Positions 34,193-47,578 of a DNA stretch of 64,000 bases are shown in pieces. A program made the position numbers and the translations under genes. Positions within the stretch are counted from its first letter, which is position 1, and every line of letters begins with the position of its first letter. This DNA is from Plotosus lineatus (lineage: Eukaryota; Chordata; Actinopteri; Siluriformes; Plotosidae), in NCBI GenBank assembly GCA_024760905.1, contig CM045729.1, forward strand, positions 10,446,080 to 10,510,079, given 5' to 3'. The notes under the pieces are model-generated. The model saw nothing but the letters and a program-made list of their open reading frames with translations. It was not told the DNA's origin and did not search any database.

Positions 34193-34537
34193 ATATATAT
34201 GGCATGAACATATATATGCAGACACACCTTTCTGTCTGTGTCTCTTATTCACTCTGTCTGGACTGATTTCTTTAATACCATTCATGATTTCAATACTTGA
34301 TTGATAAATAAGGATTACTGAAAATAGATATGTTTAACTTGTGATTTCACATGCAGACCCCTATCAATGTATTCTTTCTGGAATAATATGTGTTGTGAAT
34401 GAGCTGCCACATTTCACGTACAACTGGTGTAATTTTTCAGTGAGTTTTTATACTCTCGTAAATCTGTGCTCTCTGGTCCCTCTGTTCATAGTGTATGGTT
34501 CAGTATGGTTTAGTGTTGTTTCCGAGACATTCATTTC

Positions 34538-34725
34538 TTGAACCACTTAATCAGGGTCAAGGGGAGGATGGTGCCCATCTTAGTTGACTTTGGTTGAGGG
34601 CAGAGTGCACCCTGCACGGTTCGTCAGGCCATCACAGGGCAGAAAGACACTGATGGCTATGCAGCTACTGTGGATGAAAGTCAGCAATGGTTCTTTGATA
34701 TGTCTCTCACCATAGACAAACTAAT
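34538..34725 (-). mobile_element. SINE fragment with L2-like tail
   Basis: Reverse copy from the tail (AACCACTTAATCAGGGTCA) to the body (GAAAGTCAGCAATGGTTCTT). Confidence 0.7.
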
Positions 34726-34744
34726 TCAGGTGCTTGTATCTGGT

Positions 34745-36205
34745 CTCCAGAAACTGAGCCTGCCTTCTAAGAAGTAAAGAGGATGTTTACCCAAGCTCCG
34801 ATCCTTACCGTATCTGATTCTTCTCTTCCTTTAATTGTTGAGATGTGTCTGATGTGGCAGTCGGTGTAGTTCTCTCCCAGTGTCGGTCAGACGGCAAGCT
34901 TCACCTGTGTTCATTCTTCTCTGCTCATTTCTCTCCAGCTGGAATAAATTATGATGAGGGAGATCTGGATATAAGATGGCCTGGAAGAGTAGTTCATTAG
35001 ATCGAGGGTGTTCAACATTATTTTGTGGTGTGAAGGAACCACAACAACCGGAGTTTGTACAGAAGGCCAAGTATCTGACTCTCAGACAGGCAAAGCATTC
35101 TCTGTTTTTCAATTGTTTGACTTTGTACTGTCTTACCTCCCTGGTACTATGAACCAGAAGCCAAATGCCTTGTCAAGACTGGTTCAGAAAGAGGAAAGCG
35201 GAATCCATCCTACCAGGCCCGAGAATTGTGGCTTCTGTACGCTGGGGAATCGATATGGTGCTGCGGCAAGCCCAGCAGAGGAAGACGGATCTTTTCTCCT
35301 CCACCCCCTATGTCTACCCAAGCAACTTTGGTCACACACTTCTTTGATTTCAATACAGGCTTGCCCCGCTCTCAAGGAAACAGGAATTTTGGTGATTATG
35401 AACCGGCTTTCTACGTCGGATTCCCTTACCCAAACATCCCTCTGCAAATGAAACTGCTGCAAAGTCATCAGCATGTTTCTGTCCCTTGCTAAAGGGATGC
35501 GTCAGGAAGGGAATCCAACGTAAAAACCTATGCTGAATCAAACATGCAAATTATTCGCTGTGGCGATCCCTGATAAAGGGAAAAAGCCGAAAGGAAATCT
35601 CTCTCTGCCTTTCACTGGATTTCGTCACAGCTCAAGGTCCACAATTGACTTCAAGTTCTTTGGGTCCTTTTGTAAGCTAATTGGTATCAGTCTCACCTCT
35701 GGCTTCCATCCAGAATGTAATGGGTATACTGAGAGAATTAAAACTGGGAGACAGCCTCCACCAAACCCTCAGGTATGTGGTCTGAGCAAAGTATTTGCAT
35801 AAAACCACGTGTTGCTTTTCTCCAGGCCTCTCCCCTTTCAAGTGTCAAAGTCGGGTTTCAACACCCATTTATCATGGAGCATGGAATGGATGTTGGAGTC
35901 CGTGGGGCTCATGACTTTCTGATGGCGCAGGCATGTCTGGCGCCCTTCAGAGAGGTTTGTGTCAATGCTAATGGCAGGCCAACCATCGACACAGAGCTGC
36001 ACCGCTACTCTGTAAATTGACTCTGCAGTTTGGTGGGCCTTTCAAGGCCCTGAGAACAGTTAATCTCATCTCTTACTGCCTTCGACCTCCAACTATGTGG
36101 ATTAATCCCACGTTTTTCTTGTTTCCCATCTGCGCTCAGTTACAACGAGCCCACTGGCATCAGCAACTATGCCCTTTTTCGGGTAGATCTTTGGTTACAT
36201 TTTTC
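34745..36205 (+). mobile_element. Ty3/gypsy retrotransposon remnant (RNase H and integrase)
   Basis: Broken frames show FTQAPILTVSDSSLP (RT/RNase H boundary), FDFVLSYLPGTMNQKPNALS (end of RNase H), FKFFGSFCKLIGISLTSGF and HPECNGYTERI (integrase core), and LRTVNLISYCLRPPT and INPTF (integrase C-terminus). Many stops and shifts are present. A truncated SINE is inserted at 35455-35602. No LTRs are recognised. Confidence 0.75.
35455..35602 (+). mobile_element. SINE 3' half inside the gypsy remnant
   Basis: From GCTGCAAAGTCATCAGCATG through the RTE-like tail ATTCGCTGTGGCGATCCCTG to AAAGCCGAAAGGAA. Confidence 0.82.
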
Positions 36206-36574
36206 TCTCTGTTACCGTCAGAAAATATTTTATGTTAAACACGATAAGCCCGGCAGAGAGAATTTGTCATAAATGGGATCGATAAAAATGTCGCTGTCTG
36301 CAATTCAAATCCCAGCAAAGTCAGATAGATTATCCGCCCTCTAAAAGTAAATATTGATGCTCAGTTGTTTTCTAAGACACCTGTGAAAGCAGAAAGAGCT
36401 GCATTGAGTTCTTCTGCACAGTCCACCTGACTCTGGGGAGGAGCTGAACATGAAACTGATGTCATTAGCCGAGTCCTGTATTGATGAGGAGACTGACAGG
36501 CTGCATTCTCACTTTAATTTCAGTGTAAAAAGAGTGTGGTGACATGCAATGCAATCACTGGGGGTGCGACTGCA
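36206..36574. other. Unassigned
   Basis: No gene or repeat recognised. Confidence 0.4.
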
Positions 36575-37740
36575 CAATTTAAATAAAGAGGCAAAAACCC
36601 AGAGCAAAATGACATGCAATTTAATAACATCCTGTTCTATTTTTATATTAAAACTAATTAAAATGCATTAATGATCACAGGGCAGTGGTATCTGGCCGTA
36701 ATTTGCTGGATCACTGATCCCAAGGTTGAGGGTTCAGGCCCCACTCACCACGGGTTGTCACTGCCCCCCCCAGAGCAGCGAACTGGGTTATCAAAGGCCG
36801 GTCATGTCTCTCACAGAAAAATGTCTCTCATAGAAAAAAACCATTGCTGACTTTTATCATTTTAATCCACATATCCACATATTTCACAGGCATCGGCGAC
36901 TCCCGAGTAAAAGAGAAAAAGCCGAAAGGAAGACAGACATCTATTGGTCTTTTTTCTTCCGTCAACGCCCAGCGTGTCCTCAGATTCCTGTTTTTGGTGA
37001 ATAGCACTACAGTAAGAGTACCTGAGGTGAAATTAGGAAAACCTCTTGAGAAACTTTTCTGCTCACCATGCTGGTAAACAGTGATTATTGGAGAACTTTC
37101 AGTCTGCAGATTTTATAAGTTGCTACATCCTAATTAGAGTTGCAGGGAGGCTGACGCCCATCTCAGCCAACTCCGGGCGAACCATTCGTCAGAACATTAC
37201 AGAACATTTGGAATCACGAATCAGCCAACTGTGCATGTTTTTGGACTGCGGAAGGAAACGAGTACCCCGAGGAAACCCGTGCAAGCACAGGAAGAACATG
37301 CAAACTCCACACAGAAATACCGGTGTTGTTCCCGGGAATCAAACTCAGGCCCTTCTTGCTGTGAGGTGGGTATATTAATCATTGCACCACCATGCTGCAC
37401 TCCCAAATTATTATTATTATTATCATTATTATGATTATTATTATTATTATTTATTGATTGATTCTTTTTTTATTTTGTTTTCTGAAACAGTGTCTATGAT
37501 CAATACGTTTAAAACACTGACTCATTTGCCAAGCCAATTAATAATGTAGAGAGGCACTGTTCGCAGGGAGGCTGGAGCCTATCTCAGCCAACACGAAGCA
37601 GGGGTACACAGGTGTCCATAAAAAGGAGAAGCTGAAATTTCAAAGTCAGAAATGTAAACTTGGCTCCATCTGCTGTATGAATGTATGTATGCAAGTATTT
37701 TGACATTTTTGTCGTTTCATATATTGGAAGAGATACAGTA
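36575..37740. repeat. Duplicated block on the 3' side of TRIM copy B
   Basis: 36575-37060 matches 49681-50125, and 37070-37740 matches 53388-54300. Inside are a SINE (36676-36940), an L2-like 3' repeat (37100-37390) and a (TTA)n tract (37407-37456). Confidence 0.72.
36676..36940 (+). mobile_element. SINE with tRNA-like head and RTE tail
   Basis: Has GATCCCAAGGTTGAGGGTTC in the head, CCCCCCAGAGCAGCGAACTG in the body and CGGCGACTCCCGAGTAAAAG in the tail. The middle of the body is rearranged. Confidence 0.75.
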
Positions 37741-38299
37741 TGTTTGTGTGTGTGCGCGTGCATACATGTTTACAGACTGAATTTCTCAGTAATACACTTA
37801 CTCAATTTCTGAACCACTCACTCCTACACTTGGTGAAGGTGGAGCGCACCATGAACATTTCGCAATGTAATATCCAACAGATGATGCCTGTGTCATTTTT
37901 TTTAAATCAATCATTTTCATCATTTTAATTCCATCTTGTGATTTGTTTGTTTGTGAAAGTCCTGAAGGCCAAGGTTGTGGAAAAAGTCTGCTGGAGTCAT
38001 TTTACTATAATATCACATGATTTTAATTGAACAAATCTTTATTTCAACAGAACATTTCATTATTTTATATTATTTTGAGAACTCAGAATAAAATTCTGTC
38101 AATATTTCCAGTTTTTATTTTATTTTGATTTCACAGACGAAGTGAGACGGAATGACGTCAAAAAACTTCAAAAACGTTTCACAATGAAGTGTTCAGTGCT
38201 TCTGTAAAACAAACATTCACAAAGAATAAACTTTTAATCTTCAATATTTCATTAATTAACTGAAATAAAACAAAACCAGCTCCGACTGATCTGATTTGC

Positions 38300-38823
38300 T
38301 TACAGAGACTGAAGTGGGCGGAGCTTTAGAGGAGATTCTTCACCACGAACACCGAGGACTGGCAGTAATGTATCAGTGAATGTGTGTGTGAAAGTGTGGA
38401 TGTGTTTGTCAGTGAGCGGGTCGGAGAAGGACAGTGTCCCTCTGTCCCAGTCCAGCTGGACTCTGATCCTCTGGAGTTTCTGTGATACTGAGAGGGGAGT
38501 CAATGTCTGTGGTGGAGAACCTGCGTAATATTCACCAGCAAAATAACACACACACCAGATTCCACTCCTGGATAATATCTCCCCCTTCCTCTGAGCAGAT
38601 TCTCTCATCACACCCACAAACCACCCTGTACAGTCTCCAACATCAACATCCCAGCAGTGAGTCTCTGAGTTAAAACCCTCAGAGCCCAGAATACAGGAAT
38701 GATCATTAAATCTCTCTGGATTATCAGGAAGTTTCTGTTTCTCATCACCGAGTCTCACACTGGTCAGATCATCAGATACAATGAGGTCAGGATGAGCGGT
38801 GTTGGGGTCCAGAGTTACAGGTA

Positions 38824-38864
<41 letters not shown>

Positions 38865-41800
38865 AATAAGAAAAAAATAGAAATTATGAAAGAAAAATGC
38901 AGCCTAGAGGCGGGTTGGGGGGGGCGAAGCATTCACCAGTGTCTCTCCCACTTATGCTGGTCTCAAGCCTGGAGAATTGCAGAGGGTTGTCAGGAAGAGC
39001 ATCCGACGCAAAAACCAATGCCAAACTTTATCATGCAAATCACAAACATTACCTCCATACCAGATCGGTCGAGGCCCGGGTTAACAATGACTGCTATCAG
39101 TGCGGTCAACCAACAGGGTGCTGATGGAAATTGGCCTACTGTTGGTCAAAGATGTCAAAGAAAGAGAGGCGAGAGGCGTGTCCATAGGCAGAGAGAGAAG
39201 AGGAACGGCATTAGTCTAGGACTGAGTAGGGACTCTGAATGTTGGAAACTATGAAAGGAAAAGGAAGAGAGATGGTTGACATGATGCAGAGGAGGAACGT
39301 GGGCATACTGTGTGTTCAGGAGACCAGGTGGAATGGAAGCAAAGCTAAAAGCTTAGGAGCAGGGCTTAAGCTGTTTTATCATGGTGTGGATAGGAAGAGA
39401 CATGGAGTAGAAGTCATCTTGAAGGAGGAGTTTGTCAGGAATGTTCCAGAAGTGAAAAGAGTGTCAGACAGAGTGATGAGTCTCAAGTTAGAAATTGAAG
39501 GTGTGATGTTCAATGTTGTTAGTGCTTATGCCCCACAGGCAGGATGTGAGCAAGAAGAGCAGGAGAGATTCTGGAGTGACTTCGATGAAGTGATGCAGAG
39601 TACCCCCAGAGGTGAAAGAGTGGTCATTGGTGCAGACTTCAATGGACATGTTGGTGTAGGAAACAGAGGGGACGAGGAAGTGATGTGCAGGTTTGTTATC
39701 CAGGACAGGAAGACAGAAGGACAGATGTTGATTGATTTTGCAAAAAGGATGGAAATGGCTATGGTGAATACTTTCTTCCAGAAGAAACAGGAGCATAGGG
39801 TGACTTATGAAATTGGAGGTAAGAGCACACAGGTAGACTACATCTTTTGTGTGCGATGTATTTTGAAGGTAATCAGTGACTGCAAAGTAGTAGTGGGTGA
39901 GAATGTTGCAAAACAGCATAGGGTGGTGGTGTACAGGATGACGCTGATGGTGAGGAAGGTAAAGAAGGCAAAAGCAGAGCAGAAGACAAAGTGGTGGAAG
40001 TTGAAAAAGGAAGAGGGTCGAGTTGTCTTCAAGTTGAAACAGGCTTTGGGTGGTAAGGAAGTGCTTCCAGATGACTGGACAATCACAGCAAATGTGATCA
40101 GGGAGACAGGTAGGAGAGTACTTGGTGTGTCCTCTGGAACGAAAGTAGATAAGGAAACTTGGTGGTGGAATGAGGAAGTGCAGGAGTGTGTACAAAGGAA
40201 GAGGTTAGCTAAGAAGTTGGACATTGAGAGGACCGAAGAGAGTAAACAAGAGTACAGGGAGACAGCATGAGGCTAAAGTAGCAGTGGCTAAGGCCAAACA
40301 GAGGGCGTATGATGACTTGTATCATAGGTTGGATAAGAATGAGGGAGAAAATGATCTATACAGGTTGGCACAGCAGATAAATAAAGATGGGAAGGACGTG
40401 CAGTAAGTTAGATTGATAAAGGACAGAGAGGGAAATGTATTGACTGATGACAGAAGTGTGCTGGGAAGATGGAAAGAGTACTTTGAAGAGCTGATGTATG
40501 AGGAAAATGAGAGAGAGAAAAAAGAGTAGAAGAGGTGACCATTGAAAAGCAGGATGTAGCAAAGATCAGTAAGGGTGAAGTGAGAAGGGCATTGAAGAGG
40601 ATGAAGAATGGAAAGGCAGTTGGTCCTGATGATATACCTGTGGAGGTATGGAAGTGTCTCGGAGAGGTAGCAGTAGATTTTCTGACAAGAACATTCAACA
40701 AGGTCCTAGAGAGTGAGCAGATGGCGGAGGAGTGGAGGAGAAGTGTGCTGGTGCCCATTTTTAATAACAAAGGAGACGTGTAGAGTTGCGGCAACTACAG
40801 AGAGATAAAGTTGATGAGCCATACGATGAAATTATGAGAAAGAATAGTGGAAGCTAGACTAAGGGTAGAGGTCAGCATTTGTGAACAACAGTTTGGTTTC
40901 ATGCCAAGAAAGAGCACCACAGATGCAATGTTTGCTTTGAGGATGTTAATAGAGAAGTACAGAGAAGGTCAGAGGGAACTGCATTGTGCCTTTGTGGATC
41001 TGGAAAAAGCATATGACAGGGTGCCAAGAAAAGAACTGTGGCATTGCATGAGGAAGTCTGGAGTGGCAGAGAAGTATGTTAGAGTGGTGCAGGACATGTA
41101 TGAGAGATGTAAGACAGTGGTGAGGTGTGCTGTCGGTGTGACCGACGAATTCAAGGTGGAGGTGGGACTGCATCAACGGTCAGCTCTGAGCCCCTACTTG
41201 TTTGTTATGGTGATGGACAGGTTGACAGACGAGGTGAGACAAGAATCTCCATGGACTATGATGTTTGCAGATGACTTTGTGATCTGTAGTGAGAGCAGAG
41301 AACAAGTGCAGAAAAATCTAGAGAGGTGGAGGTATGCCCTGGAAAGGAGAGGAATGAAGGTTAGCCTCAGAAAATCAGAATACATGTGTGTGAATGAGAA
41401 GGACCCAGGAGGAACGGTGAGGTTACAGGGAGCAGAGATAACGTAGGTGGAGGATTTTCAGTACTTAGGCTCAACAATCCAGAGCAATGGAGAGTCTGGA
41501 AAAGAGGTGAAGAAGTGCATGCAGGCATGTTGGAAAGAATGGAGAAAAGTGTCCGGTGTGATTTGTGATAGGAGAGTATCGGCAAGAAAGAAGGGAAAAG
41601 TGTACAAGAGGGTGATGAGGCCAGCAATGTTGTATGGCTTAGAAACAGTGGCGCCTGGGGAAAAGGCAGGAGGCAGAGCTGGAGGTAGCAGAGATGAAAA
41701 TGTTGAGGTTCTCTCTGGGAGTAACGAGGATGGATAGGATCAGAAATTAGTATATCAGAGGGACAGCCCATGTAAGATGTTTTGGAGACAAAGTCAGAGA

Positions 41801-44800
41801 GGCTAGATTGAGATGGTTTGGACATGTACAGAGGAGGGATAGTTAGTATATTGGCAGTACGATGCTGAGGTTGGAACGACCAGGCAGAAGGCCCAGAGGC
41901 CCACTGTCTCTAAACCATACAACATCTCTGACCTCATCACCGTCTTGTACACTTTTCCCTTCTTTTTTGCCGATACTCTCCTATCACAAATCACACTGGA
42001 CACTTTTCTCCATCCATTCCAACCTGCCTGCATGCGCTTCATCTCTTTTCCACACTCTCCACTGCTCTGGATTGTTGAGCCTAAGTACTTAAAATCCTCC
42101 ACCTTCTTTATCTCTGCCCCCTGTAACCTCACCGTTCCTCTTGGGTCCTTGTCGTTCACACACACATGTATTCTGTCTTACTGAGACTAACCTTCATTCC
42201 TCTCCTTTCCAGGGCATACCTCCACCTCTCTAGATTTTCCTGCACTTGTTCTCTGCGCTCACTACAGATCACAATGTCATCTGCAAACATCATAGTCCAT
42301 GGAGATTCTTGTCTCACCTCGTCTGTCAACCTGTCCATCACCATAGCAAACAAGAAAGGGCTCGGAGCTGACCCTTGATGCAGTCCCACCTCCACCTTGA
42401 ACTCTTCTGTCACACCGACAGCACACCTCACCACTGTCTAACATCTCTCATACATGTCCTGCACCACTCTAACATACTTCTCTGCCACTCCAGACTTCCT
42501 CATACAATACCACAGTTCTCCTCTCGGCACCCTGTCATATGCTTTCTCCAGATCCACCAAGGCACAATGCAGCTCCTTCTGACCTTCTCTGTACTTCTCT
42601 AGTAACATCCTCAAGGCAAACACTGCATCTGTGGTGCTCTTTCTTGGCATGAAACCAAACTGTTGTTCACAAATGCTGACCTCTGCCCTTAGTCTAGCTT
42701 CCACTATTCTTTCCCATAACTTCATTGTATGGCTCATCAACTTTATCCCTCTGTAGTTGCCACAACTCTGTACATCTCCCTTGTTCTTAAAAATGGGCAC
42801 AAGCACACTTCTCCATTCCTCCAGCATCTGCTCACTTTCTAAGACCTTGTTGAATATTCTTGTCAGAAAATCTACTGCTACCTCCCCTAGACACTTCCAT
42901 ACCTCAATTGGTATGTCATCAGGACCATGCCCTCCTCACTTCTCCCTTACTAATCTTTGCTACTTCCTGCTCCTCAAGAGTCACTTCTTCTACTCTTTTT
43001 TCTCTCTCATTTTCCTCATTAATCAGTTCTTCAAAGTACTCGTTCCATCTTCCCACCACATTTCTTTCATCAGTCAATACATTTCCCTCTCTGTCTTTTA
43101 TCACTCGAACTTGCTGCACATGTTTCCCATCTCTAATCTCTATTTCTCTGCTGTGCTAACTTATATATATAGATCATTTTCTCCCTCCTTACTGTCCAAC
43201 CTATCATACAAGTCATCATACGCCCTCTGTTTGGCCTTTGACACCGCCAACTTCGCCTTATGCTGTGTCTCCCTATACTCCTGTTTACTCTCTTCGGTCC
43301 TCTCTGTATCCCACTTCTTCTTAGCTAACCTCTTCTTTTGTACACACTCCTGCACTTCCTCATTCCACCACCAAGTTTCCTTAACTACTTTCCTTCCAGA
43401 GGACACACCAAGTACTCCCCTACTGGTCTCCATGATCACATTGGCTGTGGTTGTCCAGTCATCTGGAAGCACTTTCTGACTGCCCAAAGCCTGTTTCAAC
43501 TCCTCCTTGAAGACAACATGACACTCTTCCTTTTTCAACTTCCACCACTTTGTCTTCTGCTCCGCCTTTGCCTTCTTCACCTTCCTCACCATCAGCGTCA
43601 TCTTGCACACCACGACCCTATGCTGTTTGGCAACACTCTCACCCACTACTACGTTGCAGTCACTGACTTCCTTCAAATTACATCGCCTACACAAGATGTA
43701 GTCGACCTGTGTGCTCTTACCTCTGCTTTCATAAGTCACCCTATGCTCCTGTTTCTTCTTGAAGAAAGTATTCAAAACAGCCATTTCCATCCTTTTTGCA
43801 AAATCAATCAACATCTGTCCTTCTATGTTCCTGTCCTGGATACCAAACCTGCCCATCACTTCCTCGTCCCCTCTGTTGCCTGTGCCAACATGTCCATTGA
43901 AGTCTGCTCCAATGACCACTCTTTCACCTCTGGGGGTACTCTGCATCACTTCATTTAAGTCACTCCAGAATCTCTTTTCTTTTAGCTCACATCCTGCCTG
44001 TGGGGCATAAAAACTAACATTGAGCATCACACCTTCAATTTCTAACTTGAGACTCATCACTCTGTCTGACACTCTTTTCACTTCTAGAACATTCCTGACA
44101 AACCCCTCCTTCAAGATGACTCCTACTCTATTTCTCTTCCCATCCACACCGTGATAAAACAGTTTAAACCCTGCTCCGAAGCTTCTTGCCTTGCTACCTT
44201 TCCACCTGGTCTCATGAACACACAGTATGTCTACCTTCCTTCTCTGCATCATGTCAGCCAGCTCTCTATCTTTTCCTTGCGTAGTTCCAACATTCAAGGT
44301 CCCTACTCTCAGTCATAGGCTCACGCATTTCCTCTTCTCTCTCTGCCTACAGACACGCCTCCCGCCTTTCCTTCTTCGACGTCTTCGACCAACAGTAGTC
44401 CAATTTCCATCAGCACCCTGTTGGTTGACAGCACTGATAGAGGTCGTTGTTAACCCGGGCCTCGACCGATCCGGTATGATTTTTGTTTTGATCATTTGCA
44501 TTGGAAATGTGGCAGAAGTTTTCCGCCGGATGTCCCACCTGTCGCAACCCTCTGCATTTATCCGGGCTTGGGACCGGCATAAGGGGGGGAGACACTTGCC
44601 CCCCCCCCCCCCCCCATAGCTGCATTCCATTAAGAAATAGCCATGATTATAGTATACTTATAGTATACCTCCTGCACGATTAAAATATTCAACACTTTCA
44701 TTTCTTCCATCAACAGTTAAATTGTGGAATGATATCCCACTAGGAACCAGAGACAGCAATTCTGCAGTTTCATTTATGTCAGCGATTCGTCTAAAACCAA

Positions 44801-45293
44801 AATGTGCACCGGTATGTTTTTCATACGGGAAAAGGAAGTTAAATATTTTACACACAAGATTAAGATATATGTCGAGTTCACTTTATTATGATTTATTGAG
44901 AATTAATGTAAAGGATGATGCACGCTGTCGGTGTGGCCACAAGTGTGAGAATGTTTTTCACTATTTTCTAGAATGTCCCTTATATAATTTTGAACGTGAA
45001 CAAAATGTTAAAAACTTTAGAGCACATTGTCCATCAAAGAGCACCAATTGACATTAATCTCATTTTAAATGGCAATGCAGATTACTCTCTAGGAGAAAAC
45101 TAGAATGTTTTCAAATGTGTACAAATATTTATTTGTAATACTGAACGATTCCTTTAATTATTTTGCATATATCTTTACCTTGTCCGTATCTTGCTGTATA
45201 TTTTGTAATATATTTACTGTAACTACCTGGAGAGGGCTTTATTAAATTGGATAACTTGTGCCCAATCCATTTCTGGTTTGAATAAAATATGTT

Positions 45294-45333
<40 letters not shown>

Positions 45334-47528
45334 CACGAACACTTTTATATAAAAAAATAACAATAATAATAATAATAATAATAATAATATCACAAAAATT
45401 CTCCCACTTTTTTGAAAGATGAATGGAAAAAAAATTTTGCTGCTTCGAGACCACCTCACTGCTGATGCTGCTGCCCCTACGACCTGAACCCGGATGAAGC
45501 AGATGATGATGATTATGATAACAATACATACATTTTTTACACAAGAGAGCTTTGAGAGATTTCCTTTCGGCTTTTTCCCTTTCTCAGGGGTCGCAACAGC
45601 CAATGATTCATATTTGATTCATCGGTTTTTACGTTGGATGCCCTTCCTGACACAACTCTTTTGCAAGGGACAGAAACACCCTGACGGCTTTGCAGCTCCT
45701 CTTAACGAAAGTCAGCAATGGTTCTTTTACATGAACCTCTCACCATAGACAGTGAGGGACATGGCCGGCCTTTTATAACCCAGTTAGCTGTACTGGGGAC
45801 ATTTTTTACACCAATTGATTGAAATAAAATAAGGAAAAAATTCTATGTTTAAACTACAAATCATTCGCAACAAAAACCTTTTTCGTTATTGAATGCACCA
45901 CAGTGTACACGAACCAAAGGATTCCAAAATAAAAGTTCCACTGGATTAAATGATGTTGCATGAAATGTAAACAGATTTATTATACGTAGAATGAGTTATT
46001 ATTTTTAATAATAATAATAATAATAATAAAAACAAAAAACCAACAACAATAACAATAGTAATTTAAATTTGTAATATGCAAATAAATTCTTCAAACCCCT
46101 TCAGTGCAGTTTATTGGAAAACAGAAAAGCATCTTAAGGAATTGAAATTAGAAATTGCGCGCACACACACACACACACGACAGAATGAATAAGAAAAATT
46201 GGTACTTTCAGTAGCTTACTGTATTCTACAGTGTCCTGCATCTTCTCCCAGACTCTGAACTTCAGGCTGTTCAGATGCTTTGCCACATGGATCAGTGCTC
46301 CTGAAAGCTCCTCTGGATGCTGCAGTGTGCACTGGGCTCTGTAAACACATTTGCGAGTCAGTGCTGCTGTGGGTTTGGATTCAGAAACACAGAGAATGGG
46401 AGAGACAGGAAGCACATCACTCACCTTTTCACTGTGGCCTTGTAGTTCTGGAGAACAACAAAGTAAATATCAGTGTATATGATTGACATTTTTACACCAA
46501 TTAAATGTGGCGTTTCTGATGATGGAAACAAGTTTTACTTTCTCACAGTATAAATACTAAATAAATGATCCTCACTTGTAAGAACGAGACGTCTTCAGCT
46601 CTCATCTCATCTTCTATGGCTCTGATTGTGTCTGAAAGAGATGAAATGTCTCTGCTCAGCTTCTCCATCTTCTCCTTCATCATCTGACTCTTCTGCTCCT
46701 CTTCCTCTCTCAGTGCAGTGATCCTGACTTTCTCTTCATCTCGTAGAAACCGGTGAAGCTTCTCAAACTCTTCCGTAATCTGACGCTCTGTGTGTTGGGC
46801 CTGAATCTGCAGTGAAGAGGAAATCAAATTAAATAGAATCCATTATGCAATGATGTAAAATATAATTATAATATCAAACCTATGCTATTGATGCTGACCT
46901 TTATATGTTCTGCAGTCTGACTCCAGTTCAGTTTACAGTCTTCAAAGATCTTCAGTTTCTCCTGTAGGGACTTCAGTGCAGTTTTGAGCTCCTCCTGAAA
47001 CAAATCCACACACTGCATGGAGACTCTGTGTTGCAGATATTATTTTACACATAGTTACCTCACACGACTGTTTATTATGGAGCTTTAACTCTACAATGTT
47101 CAGTGTGTTTTATAATATACATTATTTACCTTACAGTCTGTTACTGCCTCATCAATGGGGCAGACTTTGTGGTTGGTGTGTTTTTTTGAAATCTGACACA
47201 CCACACACACCAGCTGTTGATCGTCCAGACAGAAGAGTTTTAATATCTCACTGTGCAGACTGCAGACTGTTTCAGACCCTGATGAAGATCTCTGACTTCT
47301 CTCCTGTAAGAAAGTCTCACACAGGTTCTTTAAGACCAGACTGATGGGAGGATAATCCTTAGACGACTTCCTCCTACAAACGGGACATTCTCTGGATCCT
47401 TTGGTCTCCCAGAACTTCTCCAAACACACTTTACACACACTGTGACTGCAGCCCAGAACAACAGGATTCCTGAATATTTCACGGCACACAGGACAGGAGA
47501 GATCCTCCTCTGAAAACTTGGAAGCCAT
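38300..47528 (-). CDS. TRIM copy B: TRIM35-like E3 ubiquitin ligase, six exons, intact
   Basis: Exons: 47528-47130, 46994-46899, 46806-46576, 46447-46425, 46338-46220, 38823-38300 (399, 96, 231, 23, 119, 524 bp), all GT-AG, in frame, 463 codons plus TAA. RING: Cys 12, 15, 27, His 29, Cys 32, 35, 48, 51 (CPVC...CPVC). B-box 2: C89, H92, C100, D103, C108, C111, H117, H120. Coiled coil about 134-242. PRY-SPRY from about 290 ([41 protein letters not shown]). RING TRIMs are cytoplasmic ubiquitin ligases that oligomerise by the coiled coil; SPRY selects the partner, often in innate immunity. The start is the first ATG before the RING. The last intron is 7.4 kb and holds two RTE copies, a LINE scrap and a SINE. 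The partner is unknown. TRIM39-, NF7- or A33-like would be alternative labels. Confidence 0.87.
38827..38861. repeat. (AC)n microsatellite at the SPRY exon acceptor
   Basis: Immediately upstream of the TTTTCAG acceptor in transcript sense. It is shared, with different lengths, by all three TRIM copies (5183-5209 and 55434-55461). Confidence 0.88.
38893..41890 (+). mobile_element. RTE LINE, 3' end missing (copy 7)
   Basis: Starts at the family 5' end (AATGCAGCC). Frames 39239-40270, 40535-40783, 40847-41446 and 41447-41737 cover endonuclease and RT with several stops. Domain B reads GLHQRSALS, where other copies have GLHQGSALS. It ends abruptly in RRPRG, about 110 bp short of the 3' end, where it meets copy 8. 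Confidence 0.9.
41891..44629 (-). mobile_element. RTE LINE, 3' end missing (copy 8)
   Basis: Minus-strand copy with endonuclease frame 44297-43161 ([20 protein letters not shown]) and RT frames 42827-42438, 42434-42156 and 42165-41891. It begins at the 5' terminus by 44629 and lacks about the last 380 bp. It is joined tail to tail with copy 7. A run of about 17 C lies in its 5' UTR (44597-44613). Confidence 0.9.
44655..45300 (+). mobile_element. 3' end of another LINE with a zinc-knuckle-like C-terminus
   Basis: The frame to 45051 reads [31 protein letters not shown] and [20 protein letters not shown], the zf-RVT-like C-terminal region of jockey-superfamily LINEs. A 3' UTR and AATAAAAT follow, then a (TAA)n tail. 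The 5' part is absent. Confidence 0.7.
45296..45390. repeat. (TAA)n microsatellites
   Basis: Two runs flanking AAACACGAACACTTTTATAT, matching the tract at 5411-5448 in TRIM copy A. Confidence 0.9.
45563..45808 (-). mobile_element. SINE with RTE tail, at the same site as in TRIM copy A
   Basis: Same flanks (CAAGAGAGCTTTGAGAGATT) and same orientation as 5604-5858. Confidence 0.82.
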
Positions 47529-47566
47529 TTAATTTTGCTGTTGTTCTCTCCAGTCCGAATGTTCAG

Positions 47567-47578
47567 AGTTTCACTTTC
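47567..47578 (-). promoter_or_regulatory. Interferon-stimulated response element upstream of TRIM copy B
   Basis: AGTTTCACTTTC on the plus strand is an exact fit to the ISRE consensus AGTTTCNNTTTC bound by ISGF3 and IRF factors. It lies 39 bp upstream of the start codon. At the matching place copy C has AGATTCCCTTTC (63537-63548), with one mismatch in the core. Binding is inferred from the motif only. Confidence 0.6.

Noticed and set aside
39239..40270. A craniofacial development protein 2-like host gene
   Set aside because: This label is often given to RTE endonuclease frames. The flanking 5' UTR and downstream RT show that it is a LINE.
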